A stretch of DNA of 64,000 nt from Acanthopleura granulata (GCA_016165875.1 JABBOT010000016.1:8824946-8888945); one strand, 5' to 3'. Positions 33,991-46,904 are shown, counted from the stretch's first letter. Notes: a model not told the origin generated them from the sequence alone. A program made the numbers and translations.

Positions 33991-34714
33991 AAACAATTTG
34001 TGCCTTTCGACAATAACCTATCAAGAGTTCACATGTGAGTTTGTCGAATTTTGGATCTATTAACCACAAACAACACGGCGTAAAATTGACTTTATGCAAC
34101 TGGACTGTGTTTTTCTTCCTAGCACTTGCAGTCTGTAGACACATGGCCTACACACTCATACACACAATACGGAGAGAAAACCTTGGCTAAAGGAGATAGT
34201 GGCAGGTGGCAGGCATATCGCTGATTTGTTCCTGGTGTCAGATATTTATAGGAAGCCTTGTCTGTGTTTAATCATAAACAAGCAACTCATAAGTACAATA
34301 TCTCATCCCCAAGGTTCAGCTCTGACAGACTCTGCCGCGGTTTTATATCTGCGCAGTTCTGCTGACAGTTGGATTTTAGTCGATACCTGACGGTTTATTA
34401 AGCAGCCTGGCTGAAGTCCGCCTGCTATAGAACATGAAACTGACAATCGCTTCAATGAAGTCTACTTGAGAACGGTGTGAAATAGAAGAATTCATCAAAA
34501 GTACTGAGCAATATTTATGAAGGATTGACTGGGGACGAGTATATCAGGAGATGGGGTGAGGGTTGGGGTTGATGGGAGAGGAGATATCACTTTCAGGTGT
34601 CTTATGTAGCACCGAATTAGTTTTAAGCATTATAACAAAGATTTGATGAGGTATTTTTCGTTTACAGCAACACTAATAACAAAAGGGTAATTAACAATAA
34701 TTGCTGCCGCTATT
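33991..34714. other. no gene or repeat recognised
   Basis: Unique-looking sequence; the open frame at 34199-34390 has no support. Confidence 0.45.
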
Positions 34715-34975
34715 GAAGCTCGGCACTGAGAGGTTAGAACAAGCAAACAAGACTGGTCGCCTCAGTGTCAGTATTATGTGATTGGGTGGGGTGTCAAGTC
34801 TGGTGTCTTCGCCATGATGTTCCAGTTGCGACAGCACTTTGGCGGTATGGACTCGCCCTGCCAAAAGAATACACATCACCGTATATATATATATATATAT
34901 TCTAAGGACTCCTCGTCGTCATGTAACTGAAAAATTACTGAGTGCGACGTTAAGCCCAAGTATACATAGATATAT
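34715..34975 (+). mobile_element. SINE-B copy without head
   Basis: Body from cactgaga.gttagaacaag to the tail gagtgcgacgttaagcccaa, with a (TA)n run at 34879-34899. The tail is well preserved. Confidence 0.85.
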
Positions 34976-35808
34976 TCATAATAATTGTCAAAGAATTGCG
35001 AATTCTTTTATTTTGTTCTAATAACTCGAAGGCGAATACATTGAAGTCGCTGTAAGACAGTTGTTCCTAACGTCGCATGCACATGGGCTCCTTAATATAT
35101 ATATATGTATAACACGAATGTTTCTGCCGAACTTTATGTGAGCTCAGGATTCTTGTTTGGGCAAAGTTTAATTTGCAACATCCTGCGGACTAATCTGGGC
35201 TAAACCATCTTGGTACCAAAAGAAAAGAAAGAAAAAACTTCAACAACATCAACAAAAACATGTGACTGAAAGTATTATAGCGGAAACATGCTGGCTTTCT
35301 CTCCGATCGTACGTGTGAAGGTCTGTCACAACCTGCAGATGGTCGTGGGTTTTCCACTTTGTATCATCCTTGTCGCGTAACACTATGCAAATAAGCTACA
35401 TAAAACTCCTTTGAATTAGAGTATTTATATGGGTTTAACTGTGTCAAAGAACACTAATATGATGAAACGACCTTTAAAAGATAATATTTGAAATTGTGTA
35501 AGCCGGTCCCAAAAAAAAACACAAAATAAAACAAAACAAAAAAAAAAACAAACAAAGAAACACTATATCAATATGGAACTATAAAGAATCACGTTTAAAT
35601 TAGAATATTTAAACGGGTTTAAGCCTATCAAGAAAGTGTTTAAAACAAAGTGTTGAATGTTTTAGATACAGGTTTGTTTATTAGAGTGTAAGATGTGGTG
35701 ACGATTTCTTTTCGTTGTCTATTCCTTTAATGGGTTTGCAGGAGATAGAAGGTATGAACTGATTAATTAATGGACTGAATTAATGCATTATCTACACAAT
35801 CTGTTATA
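34976..35808. other. SINE-A fragment at 35286-35375, otherwise nothing
   Basis: The fragment reads catgctggctttctctccga and ctgcagatggtcgtgggttt. An A/C-rich run lies at 35510-35560. Confidence 0.6.
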
Positions 35809-35976
35809 TGTTTCTAAAATTTATTTATTTATTTGATTGGTGTTTTACGAAGTAGTCGAGAATATTTCACTTATACAACGGGGGCAAGCATTATAGTGGG
35901 AGGAAATAGAGCCCGGAGGAAACCCACGACCATCCGCGGGTTGCTAGCAGCCCTTCCCACGTACGTGTTTCTAAAA
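35809..35976 (-). mobile_element. 5'-truncated SINE-A with 11-bp target duplication
   Basis: The element (35820-35965) has the A-rich-tail end and about half the body but no tRNA-like head. It is flanked by tgtttctaaaa at 35809-35819 and 35966-35976. Truncation at the 5' end with a target duplication is the usual result of incomplete target-primed reverse transcription. Confidence 0.9.
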
Positions 35977-36519
35977 GGAACACTGCATGGATATGGATTT
36001 TTAGTTGTGAATTTTTCTCGGGATGAAAAATACTGTAATAAAAATGATATATAATGTATGTACCTAATTGATATAATGGGCAACTCTTTGATCTCTGTTA
36101 ATAATTCTTTTTTTTATAAAATCTCATAACGTATACGCACCGTGCGTGCATCATCATGTCTTTATTCACCTCTAGCCGGGCAGATCATGGTCTGTAGGAG
36201 TAAATTATCAAGAACCCCTGGGGCCGTCGACCTTCATCGAAGTCTTTAACTCCCTTTCCGGTCTTTGATGATCAGAGGGAAGGCGTAATTACGGGAAACA
36301 GGGCTTTACAGATAAACAGGTGGCTAGCGGGCAAGATCCCTTTAGCTAGAAATGTCAGCGTATGATTTAATAAGGTATAATAAGGGTGAGTAATCTAAGT
36401 ATCTGGGCTCTTTATGCCTTTTTGCATCATTTGGAAAATTGCGAGTTTCATAATGTAGGCCTACATGTAGCATGTTGTTGCCACAGAAAGCAACTGATCA
36501 CTTTGTTTGTATTGGAAGG
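35977..36519. other. no gene or repeat recognised
   Basis: Unique-looking sequence. Confidence 0.45.
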
Positions 36520-36640
36520 TCTACAAGCAGCCTGTAGATGGGCTTGGGTATAGCCTGGGCTCTGCCCGGTTTTCTCTCACCGTAATGACAACCGGCGTCA
36601 TAAGGAAATAAATAAATAAGTAACTAAATAATTAAATACA
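36520..36640 (+). mobile_element. SINE-A 3' fragment
   Basis: Has gggctctgcccggttttctc, accgtaatgacaaccggcgt and an aaataaataaataag tail. Confidence 0.75.
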
Positions 36641-38276
36641 TAAATAAATACTTTCTGTGTATTATTTGTATCGACATTATTTAATACTTGAAGTCATTTA
36701 TTTAACTGCCTGTTGTTAAATGACGTATTCAAGAAGGTTTCATTTCCCTTTTCCTTTTTTTGTTGGTGTAGGAAACCTGCCATCCCAACAGAGAAACCCA
36801 CCTTTCTCTTTGTCCGATATATCAGATACTTGTAGATTGCACCTAAATTTATTTCCAGAGGTGGATTCGAACCCCGACCGTATTTGCTAAGGTGAGAACG
36901 GATTGAGCTTGCCCAAGGATAAAGCCTGCATTTGTCGTGCCAGCAGTTTGGAGTCCTTAACAGCGAGCCGGGTCTCGCTGCCTGGAGTGGCATGTACGGC
37001 TGAGGCGACGGCACCCTGTCCTGCTGTAGCGATAGCTACACTTATACATCGGCTCGTCATTTTACGTCCTTGGTATCGGTGACACGAGTATTGATGTCTC
37101 CAAGCGATGCGACAACACCGGGAGTGCACAGCTTGATTGTTGCCTAGGAGACACACGCGGAGTCGGAGAGAAGGGACAGGAGCTCCGCTGAGACTGCGAA
37201 ACAAGAGGACTACAGCCAAGCCAGTGAAGGAACTCGTTGTATAAGTGCCAGGGATGGTTATGGTGCGAGCTTCAGCCATACAGTCATGGTCATAGTACCA
37301 GCTAGCCAGCTTTAACTCCGCGGTCAAGAGATATACTCCCCTCTCTCTTCCTGTGGAGTACAAGAGCCGGTAATATCCAAGGAACAGTTAAGGAATGGAC
37401 AACAGAGGTCGGGAGACAGGTGAGGGAGATACCTGAGCTAACGTCCAAGGAGTACTTCTATATCCAGTATCACCGACGCCACTATGAGCGAAGTTTCATG
37501 TCCAGGGGACATCTTTACTGCAGTGCTGAAATGATTCCAAACCCTTCCCAAGGAACCTCGAGGAGCATTCTCAAAGGTAATTGTGAACAAACACACAATT
37601 AAGAATACGGAGCCGAAGCGGTTTCTAGCCGGGCGAAGACGACCATGATCTTAATACGTTCATTTTAGGAGCTGGAACTCTTGGTATACCACGTGCCCCT
37701 CTGAGGACGTACCAGAGCTTTTCTTCTTCATTGACATGTTAAAAGTGACGTCGACGTCCCTTTAAGTGTTTCGTGCAGTTTGGTAAGAACTTTCTATTAT
37801 CATCACAGTCCTTAGATGAACTTCTCTGTGACAGCGTGGCGTCGATGCCCAACTCCTGGTGGATCAATCTTCACGGGTAAATGTATACTTAACATCGCCT
37901 TTTACCTTCATTTAATGTGATAACAGAACCTTTAGTGACAGATTGATATTGCCGGCACATATAATGTTTTTGATAAGTTTTTAAGAGATGTTTACCTTCA
38001 TTTAAAGTGCATTCATTCATAATGTAAGACTGAGAGTGCCGGCACGGATAATGTTTGTGACAAGTTAGTATTAGCAGAGTTATGAGAACGGCAGCAAGTA
38101 CACACATCTTTATTTAAGGTTTTTGTGAAAAATAAAAGTCCTTCTCAGTAGCGTCGACATCCATTTAAAACCGTCCCGAGGAATAATATTATCCACAATT
38201 ATGGAGACAATAATCTTACTGTGTTTTCCACATTGAATAAGGGAGGTTTTTTTTCTTTGCGAATTCACTTTTATAA
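36641..38276. other. no supported gene; possible untranslated exon near 37419
   Basis: Less AT-rich than its surroundings at 36950-37600, with donor-like sites GAGACAG/GTGAGG (37419) and CTCAAAG/GTAATT (37576) on the plus strand. These could end 5' untranslated exons of the gene at 38547, but no acceptor or transcript evidence is available. Confidence 0.35.
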
Positions 38277-38535
38277 AGCCGCCTATGTTCACGTAAGGCT
38301 GCTGTAGGACTTATTTTGAGATACTGATATACGCCACCTATGTTCATGTAAGTTATTTGACATATGGAGACATGCGTGTAGCGCCGCCTATCTTTGTGGA
38401 ACTTTTTGAGATAGGAAGACACGCTTATAGCGCCACCTATCTTCACGGAACTTTTTTAACGCATGGAGACATGCGTATAGCGCCACCTGTCTTCATGTGA
38501 GACATTTCCAGATCGAGACATGGTTATAGTGCCTC
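38277..38535 (+). repeat. 50-bp tandem repeat upstream of the 38547 gene
   Basis: Five units with a cgccacctat.ttca core begin near 38278, 38332, 38382, 38431 and 38481, and a weaker sixth near 38525. The spacer carries ggagacatgcgtatag. The array ends about 12 bp before the ATG at 38547. Confidence 0.85.
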
Positions 38536-38546
38536 GATGCTGAGAT

Positions 38547-39216
38547 ATGCCCAACTCCTCTAACGGTACTGACATGGAGATCCAAGTTTCCCAGCCGACG
38601 GCCACAATGGCATGGTTTCTGCCAACGTTCGTGGCCGTTTTCATGGTGGTCTTCTTAGCCGTGTCGTTTGCCTTACACCATCGGAGGTTCCGCGGGCGGC
38701 ACAAACGGAAGGAACTCTTGGAATACTTCCTGGAACTTCACGTGGAAGGTGGTTTGAAGCGCATCGCAGCGCCGTCCACGCCGTCTTCCTTCAGGACGCA
38801 TGAAACGCCAACGGACGAAGCCACGGGGAGTGTCCAGTTCCAGGCGGCGCTGGCAGCCAGGATGTCGACGGACGCCAGCGTCGGTGCCAACGGACGCCAG
38901 CTACCGAAATCCAAACAGAAAAAACTCCGAAAAGCCGCCAAAGTTCGGCATCAGGACAGCAACCCGTTTTTCCGGTTTTTCTTGCAGCCGACTAAAAGAT
39001 CGGCCATTTCGAAGGACAGGGATGTGGCACCAGAGACGATATCCGGAAACTTAACTGGGCATTTTAACCCTTCACCCGTATTTAACAACACGTTCTGTGT
39101 CAGAAATCTGCTGCCACCGATCTCACCTATCTCCTCACCTACTCCCAGACCGGGAGCCCCACCTGTAGATCGCCCCAACGCGCCAGACTGTAATGGCAAC
39201 GGCAACTCCAAACCAG
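38547..39216 (+). CDS. single-pass membrane protein, unrecognised, coding exon
   Basis: Reads MPNSSNGTDMEIQVSQPTAT, then a hydrophobic helix (residues 22-43, AWFLPTFVAVFMVVFLAVSF) followed at once by HHRRFRGRHKRK. Two sequons (N3, N6) precede the helix and many basic residues follow, so the N-terminus should be outside and the rest in the cytoplasm. The tail has a basic stretch (KSKQKKLRKAAK, about 122-133) and a Pro-rich stretch (PPISPISSPTPRPGAPP). A strong donor, CCAG/GTAAGA, at 39216/39217 ends the exon after 223 codons plus one base; without splicing the frame stops at 39305 (252 residues). The codon use is GC-rich compared with its flanks, as in the UNC93A-like exons. No family recognised. 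Downstream exons were not found in the window. Confidence 0.65.
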
Positions 39217-39363
39217 GTAAGATCAAAAAATCTTTTGTTTTGTTTAATATTGCAACGGACCAGTTTGGGCATTACGTCATTACCCACGAAAGCTCTGCAA
39301 TATGATGTTTGAGGAAGGGCTAGAGCAGAGAACAACAGGTGCGAACCCCGGGTTGAACAGGCC

Positions 39364-39668
39364 TGGGTCCACTTTCACAGAAATTTGTCAATCAGATTTC
39401 GCCTTTCTTTTAAATGACGTGACTAGATAATAGCGTCATAACTGACGACAATATTTCATCCAGCATTGACTTGCATGATTGTCAAAATTCGGCACATGAT
39501 TTAAAAGCTTATTTTTAGACGATATCAGTTAAAATTTGGAACACTTAACAAGTGGTATATATGTTTTGACCAATTTGTCAAGTTTCGAATCCATTGAGAC
39601 AAGAAGTAAGTAGTATGTGAAGGTTTTCGGTTTTAACTTCTATGATAAATGACTGTGGAATTGGCCCC
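39364..39668. mobile_element. E-family foldback element, copy 4 (long)
   Basis: Left end gggtccactttcacagaaat; the right end complements it as ggggccaattccacagtcat. At about 305 bp it is the longest copy, with no open frame. Confidence 0.75.
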
Positions 39669-41984
39669 ATGTCTGAAAAGCCTTAAATGCTGAGAAAACT
39701 GCAATGGAAACGGTTAGAGACATTTTACTCCATACTGACAGGAATAGATGCCCCCCCCCCCCAACTGAAATACAGATCACTCAGGTTTAAATTGTGGAGT
39801 TTGATTTTTTCAGCATATTGTTCCAAACACTCGCTTATATAATTCTTATCTCCGGCTTTTTTTTCCCTGTCTCCGGTCAAGTCATTATCAACACTTGATG
39901 GTGGCTTTGAATTACAACGAAATATCGGTGTAAATGGCGTCATTGTTCGGCGTTATTCTCACTGTTGAGCCTCATCAATCACGTCTGTGGCTGATATAGC
40001 TGTTGTCTTTGTTTAGTAGGCGAAACTTCAGAGAAAGATATCTTGCTCTGTTTGTACATGGATCGATCTAGGGAACACAGAATTACGCCGTATCAGGTTT
40101 ATTCACAGTTCGCATAAAAATCAGTATGGCGGCTCTTAGCCTACTTGGCCTCGTAGTCACGGCGCCGTAGGTCATCGTATTAAAGGGTTGCTTTAGTTAA
40201 GTTAAATTTAATGTAAATTTAGTTTCAGCGTTTGATACTGTTTCACGGCAATGGTGCCACAGGTTATATAAGTTTGCTTTGGAAATTCAAGGCCCTTTGC
40301 GATTATCGACTTGGAACGCTCCCTTCATGCAAGATTTATAATTGACATACACCGATGTACGAGCTGATGTTTAGGTTTTCTTCTACCCTGATTCAAAACC
40401 TTGAGACGCCTGCCCCTGCACGGAGTTAACCCAATATGCGCATAGTACCCTATAAGTTATAACACTGGTATATAAGAGTACTCCTATAAATTTCGGTGTT
40501 TAACTTATTAACACTTTTTATGCATCAGATTTGAAATACATAGAGATTATAGCATTATAGTATGGGCCTATATATACATGTTTTAGACACTTATGTTTAA
40601 TACTTAAATATATGTGTATATTTATTAAACACGATTGTTTGAAGTTTAATGACCCATTAAACACGTTGGGCGTTGGTCATTTGACAGTGTACGTTTCCGA
40701 CTGGGTCCGTTAAAATCATTGACTGATCAGGAAACGAAAGAAAAAACGGGAATTGTACAAACAACGAAATCAGACTATTACTTGGAGTCCTGTAAGACGC
40801 ACCCTGGCTTATATACGCATCATTAGAGGCGCGCCGTGTGAACTAATACGGGGCAACTGTTCTGGTCGAAGCCAGCACTATAAATCACAGTGAATGTTCC
40901 AGGCAATTAACCATGATATATATAGGTGTTGTCTGAAGTCCAGTCGTCTGGGTGATACTGTATAGTGGGTATCATAGTGCAGGGTACGGTACATATATCA
41001 GTAACATGGCGCCTGGTTATACAGAGTCTATGGTCTTAGGGCTAAGCAGAATATCATATCAAAACACAAAGGGATACTTCGATAAATCATAGTTCAGTGA
41101 TTTTCCTTGCTGTTTTTTTTTTTTGGATTTTTTTTATTATGACACTTCCTGTCTTGCCCGAATGTGTTTCATAAACTCACGTATACACCAAAAATGAGTA
41201 CAGTACAGTACCGGTCAATCTTTACATGGTACAAACTTAATATAGTATCTGACATTATAGGATGAATGAATGCCTGCAATTTATTCGACCGTGCGGCTGC
41301 ACGTAAACAAAGGCTAGCTCTGGATATTAAGTGGAATTATTAGCTCCTATAAACTGGTATTTAACTATGTAATCATGTATCAAAATCATTATCTGCACGC
41401 GGAGGTAGATATCACTGACTATGTTATTAAGGTCAGAAAATGATATATGTATATATGTTTATCTTCACAATCACGTATAAAATAATCATATGCAACTCTT
41501 GGACGTATCGTTTGGAATCTAGATGGCAATTAATGGAAGCAATTTTCCATGTTTGTATGCCCCTGAATTGGTCTGCCCAATTTCCTGTCTCCATTTACCA
41601 TCCATTATTAAGCAATTTTTGAAAAAAAAGCCTGCTAAAGTTTGCAGTTTTAGTCAAATTACCGGTTGTTCTATATTCCGCCCTTGTAGATAATCATTTC
41701 TGCTTCATTTTCAAACGACATGGATCTCACCGGAATAATGCAACATTTATACCGGAGTAAAAGTTTACGCCCAGGCGTCCTGACAAAAGCTATACCATCG
41801 TGCATTTGTGGTCACGCACTCGCTATGTTTCACTTTCTGTGTCAGGAATATATGCATATTTTACATGTAATTTTTTATTTATTAAATGTCAGGACAACAG
41901 GCATTTTGAGTAATGCTATATCAGCATCCAATAAATATGATCAATTCATACATGTTACCCAACTCTCCGCGGCCAAATTTGGGA
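39669..41984. other. no gene or repeat recognised
   Basis: A C run at 39749-39762 and T runs near 41110 are the only distinct tracts. The remaining exons of the 38547 gene might be here, but none stands out. Confidence 0.45.
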
Positions 41985-42125
41985 AGGTTCGCCAGCAACC
42001 TGCGGACGGTCGTGGGTTTCCCCCGGGATCTGTCCGGTTTCCTCCCACCATATTGCTGGCCGCCGTCGTATAAGTGAAATGAGTATGGCGTAGAACACCA
42101 ATCAAATAAATAAACAAATAAATAA
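41985..42125 (+). mobile_element. SINE-A, head-less copy
   Basis: From gggaaggttcgccagcaacc through tttcccccgggatctgtccg and cctcccaccatattgctggc to caccaatcaaataaataaac. Confidence 0.85.
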
Positions 42126-43535
42126 ATCAGCTTATGCCATGGCATTGGGCGAGGTATCAATTCCTACTTTTTAATCATTTACATGAAGAGCCTTTGGAAT
42201 ATAACCTTAACAGGTAAATTGACAAGAGGCCGAGCTTAACAGTTTACCTGTGAATATTTGCCACCAGTCACAGTGACGTCCCTTCTCTGGGTTTACTCTA
42301 CGTCTTGCAATCTACATCCTGTATTACATGTAATGCCCAGCTTTTGTTGTTTTAATATTCATGTCAAAGTGAAAGACAGCTCATGTTCTAAGTTAAGTTC
42401 GCCCAAAAGGTTGCACAATATTATATTTATTTCGGTAAAGTATTTTTTCTAACAGTTACTACAACAGCGGAAACAGACATATGACAGTGCTCCATCGACT
42501 AGCGTGAATCGCAGCGATTCTGTCTAGCTTGGGAAGTAATTGATCCAAGCGCGGAACACTCTTGTCACCCGAGACTGTAGTAAGTTGTTCGGATTGCGTT
42601 TGTAACTTAAGTGTATATGTCAATTTATAACATGAAATGATCAAGAAACTTAATCCCGCCACAACGCAATGATCTGCAAATACTTTGCATTGTCGTTCAA
42701 CCATGTGCTTGCTATAACTAAAACACATAACATTAACACAGTGTGCTGTTTCTATATTATTACATGTTACCCTGACAAGACAACTCAGAACATTAGGTCA
42801 CAGCTAACGAAAAGCTGATATCTCCTAGCTCTCTGACTGGTTGTCCCTCATAAGCTTCAAAGCATGGGTGCCTACAGATCCCTTGTCGGACGTACAATAC
42901 TCCATACTTCAAACGAAGATAATTCAGCAATGAATTCATACAATTTCAAACAGGTTTTTACATTCAAGAGAGAATTTTACAATCTGTTCAAAGAACAGTA
43001 GCTCAGTCATGACTTGTTTTTTACTTTTCTTTTAATGAAATTTTCCACCCATTTTTGCTGATAGGAATATTCAAATCATTATATACCAGTACAGGTAGAT
43101 ATTTTTGATTCATAAGGACATCGAATTCATAAAGAAATAAAGAAGCATTGTCTTAACATTCACAAAAAGTAATGAAAAAGCATAGGCCGTGTTTCCCTGG
43201 ATTTGCTTTACCTGATCGAATTGTTCAACCTCAGATGCGTGATGGTGCGATTTGAAACTGAAAATATATAGCTTTTCCAATAATCTGTACCCTAGATCGT
43301 TATCGGTTTCCAAACTTTATATTGTTTGCTCAAAATTTAATTTTGTTTTGTTCTTCCTCCATTCTAATGCATACATGTTCGTACATATCATTAGACGAGG
43401 CCAGGCTCAGTTTACCAATTTGTAATTACCCACCTGACACGTAATTTGTCTTCTTCAAAGTTAAAAACGAGATGGTCGAGGTAGACGAATGTACAGCTGA
43501 TTCCCAATGGCTCCCAAATCAATTCTGCCATCTGG
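42126..43535. other. no gene or repeat recognised
   Basis: The minus-strand open frames at 42459-42728 and 43110-43313 have no splice, start or family support. Confidence 0.45.
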
Positions 43536-43608
43536 TTTGATAGCTCAGATGGTAGAGCGGCGGTGCTAGACATCTTTAATCCTGAGTTTGAATCTCACTC
43601 GAGTCAAT
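43536..43608 (+). pseudogene. tRNA-like sequence (degenerate tRNA or SINE head)
   Basis: A good D-arm (gctc-agatggta-gagc) and a T-arm-like hairpin (tgag-tttgaat-ctca) are spaced as in a tRNA, with box B-like gtttgaatctc. The ends do not pair as a 7-bp acceptor stem and the anticodon arm is weak. So it is a tRNA relic or the head of a different SINE, not a working tRNA gene. Confidence 0.6.
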
Positions 43609-43737
43609 ATTCTCTCTGATCTCGATATGTGATTGTATGAAATCATATCTATTCAATGTTAACCTCTATAAGTGTATTTTCGACACCATGCCTTATAACA
43701 TCAGATCCCGTTTATTGATGCCTTATAACATCGGCAT

Positions 43738-43890
43738 TCAGAGGAAACAGGTGTCGGTCCGGTGTGAGTATAATGTGACTGGTTGAGGTGTCATGTCCTG
43801 GAATCGCCATGCCACAAGGAGACACACCACATACAAATTCTAAGGGCTCCTCGTCGTCATTTGACTGAAAAATTGTAGAGTACGAGTTTA
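43738..43890 (+). mobile_element. SINE-B fragment
   Basis: Has gtgtgagtataatgtgactg, gccatgccacaaggagacac, ctaagggctcctcgtcgtca and the tail gtagagtacgagttt. Part of the body is deleted. Confidence 0.75.
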
Positions 43891-43892
43891 CA

Positions 43893-43950
43893 CACTCGCA
43901 CACGCACATGCACACGCACATGCACACACGCACACACACACACACACCAC
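43893..43950. repeat. (CA)n microsatellite, interrupted
   Basis: cacacgcacatg-type repeats grading into pure (ca)n. Confidence 0.9.
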
Positions 43951-44574
43951 GGATGACGTCTTGCACATAGTCACTAAAAAAACCAGTGGTATCCTGGATG
44001 ATTAGCGTGTCGAGTAATTTTCTCTAACTCAAGTGGTTAGAGCAATCCACCTGCAGTAGCCATTGTGAAGTAAACGCTACTGGAACCAGGAATAGACTAC
44101 ACTATTTTTTTTTATTGTAATTACTCAACATTTGAATATAGGGCAACATCGTCGTGAGCTCGCATTGCTAGAAGAGGTAACATAAATTTCATTTGATCAG
44201 GTTATATTATAAGTCAAACCTGGAAACAATTTTAAACATGGCAGTGTCATTATTCAGTGTGCCATCGGTTTTTGAACCATTATGACGTCACCCGAGGCAA
44301 TGAAGTCTTCGCCTCGAAAACAAGCTTATGGAGTTTAACACTATTTCTGACAACACTTTCCTTGCACATAACATGGAGGTTGAGCATACCATGATACATG
44401 TCGTTAACTAAAGGCAATTTCGGTCGTGACTATGGGCTGAATATATGCTACAAATGAAATGAATCAGACTGTAACTGTTTTGTAAAATTAACATGCAATA
44501 ATACGGATAAATGAATTTATTTATTTGATTGTTGTTCAAAGCCGTTCCAAAGAATTTTATGTTAAAAGTTGACC

Positions 44575-44930
44575 CTGTTGTGGCAGACTCGACAATGTGC
44601 CAAGATATTGCAGTTGGATTGTAAAGTCGGCAGCCCGGATTATCTTACATGGTCACGTACCTAGGCGTCGGAACCGACATTCGTGTACCAGCCGTCAACC
44701 AAAATGGGAGGTCCGGGTCAATAATCTCAAGACCAGTTTCCAAAAACGACAAATTGCACAAACTACCAAAGAACTAAGAGAGTATATGAAATGTAAAAAT
44801 TAAGGGGGAGAAGCAGTCAACAATTATTAGTGATGACGAAAAGACACAATGAATCTTCTAGGCGGGTAATTAAAATCAGGTTTCAAATCGTGTACCATCT
44901 CAGTCGTTTCACACTGATATATTTGCTCTG
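44575..44930 (+). repeat. repeat C copy
   Basis: Defined by gacattcgtgtaccagccgt, caaccaaaatggg, ccgggtcaataatctcaaga, ccagtttccaaaaacgacaa, then gatgacgaaaagacacaatg and caaatcgtgtaccatctcag. The family recurs five more times up to 52.5 kb. Confidence 0.75.
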
Positions 44931-46404
44931 TACGTGTTTGGAACGAGGGTTCTAAATTGCTTTGTAGCAGTTGAACACAAATCCTTTAACTCCCTGCACT
45001 CAGCTTAACTGACTATAAAATCCACACTAACCTATAATCCTTTTGGTACTGTTTATCCGATCTTAACACACATATATGCGTGACTGGTGGAAGCTTCTGA
45101 GTCCCTGCAAAGACTGAGTCATTGATGTGTGACCTGACTCCATAGGTTCAATACCAATACAGTGGTCGTGTAATTGTGAAACGTATTATTTCTAATTCGC
45201 CGAACAGTAATGCTATGGCACTGAAGCAGACGACATTTCCTGCATATCACGTGACTCGGGCTAATTCCAAGTTAGTCATGTCGATGTTTTGCGGTAATTG
45301 ATACAGGTGGCTATAAAAACAGTGGTGGGGATCAGCGCTGTAAAACCCAGACTGTGGCTCCGTTAATTGTCCTCCCTCCAGCTTTACAGCATGGTGGATA
45401 GTATGGTGGATACTCACTTCCGGTAACCCCAGAGGCTTTCGCTTCACTTCATTACAAACATAAGGCATGCTCAGATTGAAAGGAAAAATCGAGCGCAGAA
45501 AATGGAGTTACACGAACACCGGATTTCAGTTTCCAGTTTTCAACGCAGTTATTGTTTTTTTCATATTGATCGACTAGTACTTTTATCAGAGTGGCAATCT
45601 TCCAGTATTTCAGCGATGCCTTTCCGAACAAATCCAATACCCATGAATCAACATACACAAGTGTGACACTTTGGTATACGGGATCAAACAATTTGTGTTA
45701 ATTTGATCGATTATCATGGAGATAAGTAGTTTATTCCAGAACAGATAAAGCAAGTGTTGTTGACTTTCGAATACTGGACCGAAACACATCAAGGAGTCCT
45801 TCATTCAGAATGCTGAATTTATAACACGAAATCCACAGAATATAAGGGTGGACATACGTCTTTGGTCATCATTGTTGCGCCACCGATGAAAAATGCAACA
45901 TTTGTCACATATCCCTCAATAAATACATCGATCGACTTTTGAAGTGGCTGGATCCACGCAAGTCTAACTTTTCACTTCCGGTTTAAATAAAGGTAACGAC
46001 TTGTATCTCGGGATATTGGATGAATCATGGCTAGCAGGAGACTGGAGATATTAAAGCGGCAAATATAACCTGTGACCTGCTTTTTAGATAATTACTCACT
46101 AGGCTGTTCGATAATTCCTTTGTCAAAGCCACACGAGGCTAGGAGAGCTTCTTCTACACCGCATACCTGTACAAATCAATCAAGTGGAATTAACAAAGGT
46201 GCTCTACTTCTAAACGTGATCGATAGTTCAGGCGCTGGGCGCACCTTCAGTGCGTTGCTTAGTGTGTGGGCTTCTGTCTAATGCATTTCACTCATCTTTC
46301 TTTTCATCCACGTATGTTTGCGAGAGACCGGGATACATCCCTATTGCCGAGATCTTGGGCACAGATCACATATCACGTGAACTATGCGCAAAGTATTCCT
46401 TCGC
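44931..46404. other. no supported gene or repeat
   Basis: Open frames are short and lack support. A weak repeat-D-like piece may lie near 45310-45380. Confidence 0.4.
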
Positions 46405-46625
46405 GCAGAACATTCATAACATCTTTCCGTCATCACTGAAAACTGTTGACTGCTTCTCTTTGCATGAGTCCGTCCTAATTTTATATTTATATGTTTATAC
46501 ATTTTCTCAGTTCTTTGTGGGTTGAGTTATTTGTCGTTTTTGGAAACTGGTCTTCCGATTATTGATCCGGAACGCCCATTTTGGTTGACGGCTGGTATAC
46601 AAATGTCGGTTCCGGCGCCTAGATT
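46405..46625 (-). repeat. repeat C copy
   Basis: Reverse complement of the 44575 copy: tttccgtcatcactgaaaac, ttgtcgtttttggaaactgg, attgatccggaacgcccatt, ttggttgacggctggtatac. Confidence 0.75.
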
Positions 46626-46904
46626 TGTCTTCATCTGACAAACTTGTGCCTTTATGGCCTACTGTACATTAGATCTGTTGAAAGGAATTGCCTTTGCTTA
46701 CACTGGACAGGCTTGCGAGATGTGAAATCTGCATTGTGGATTGCAAGGAAGACACTCATAGATGTATCACTCTCTGCACTTGAGAGACCCGTACCTTTAG
46801 GATTGTCTAACTGTATTAAATAGACTGGAAATATCCCCTTTGTTTACATTTGACTTAAATGGTGAAATACGACATAGAATTTACACTGTATATATAAAAG
46901 ACTT

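Noticed and set aside
36887..37363. 158-codon minus-strand frame
   Set aside because: No recognised domain and no convincing start or splice sites. Plus-strand donor-like sites in the same place suggest a non-coding exon if anything.
43536..43608. Functional tRNA gene
   Set aside because: D-arm and T-arm are good, but the acceptor stem does not pair and the anticodon arm is poor. Called a tRNA relic.
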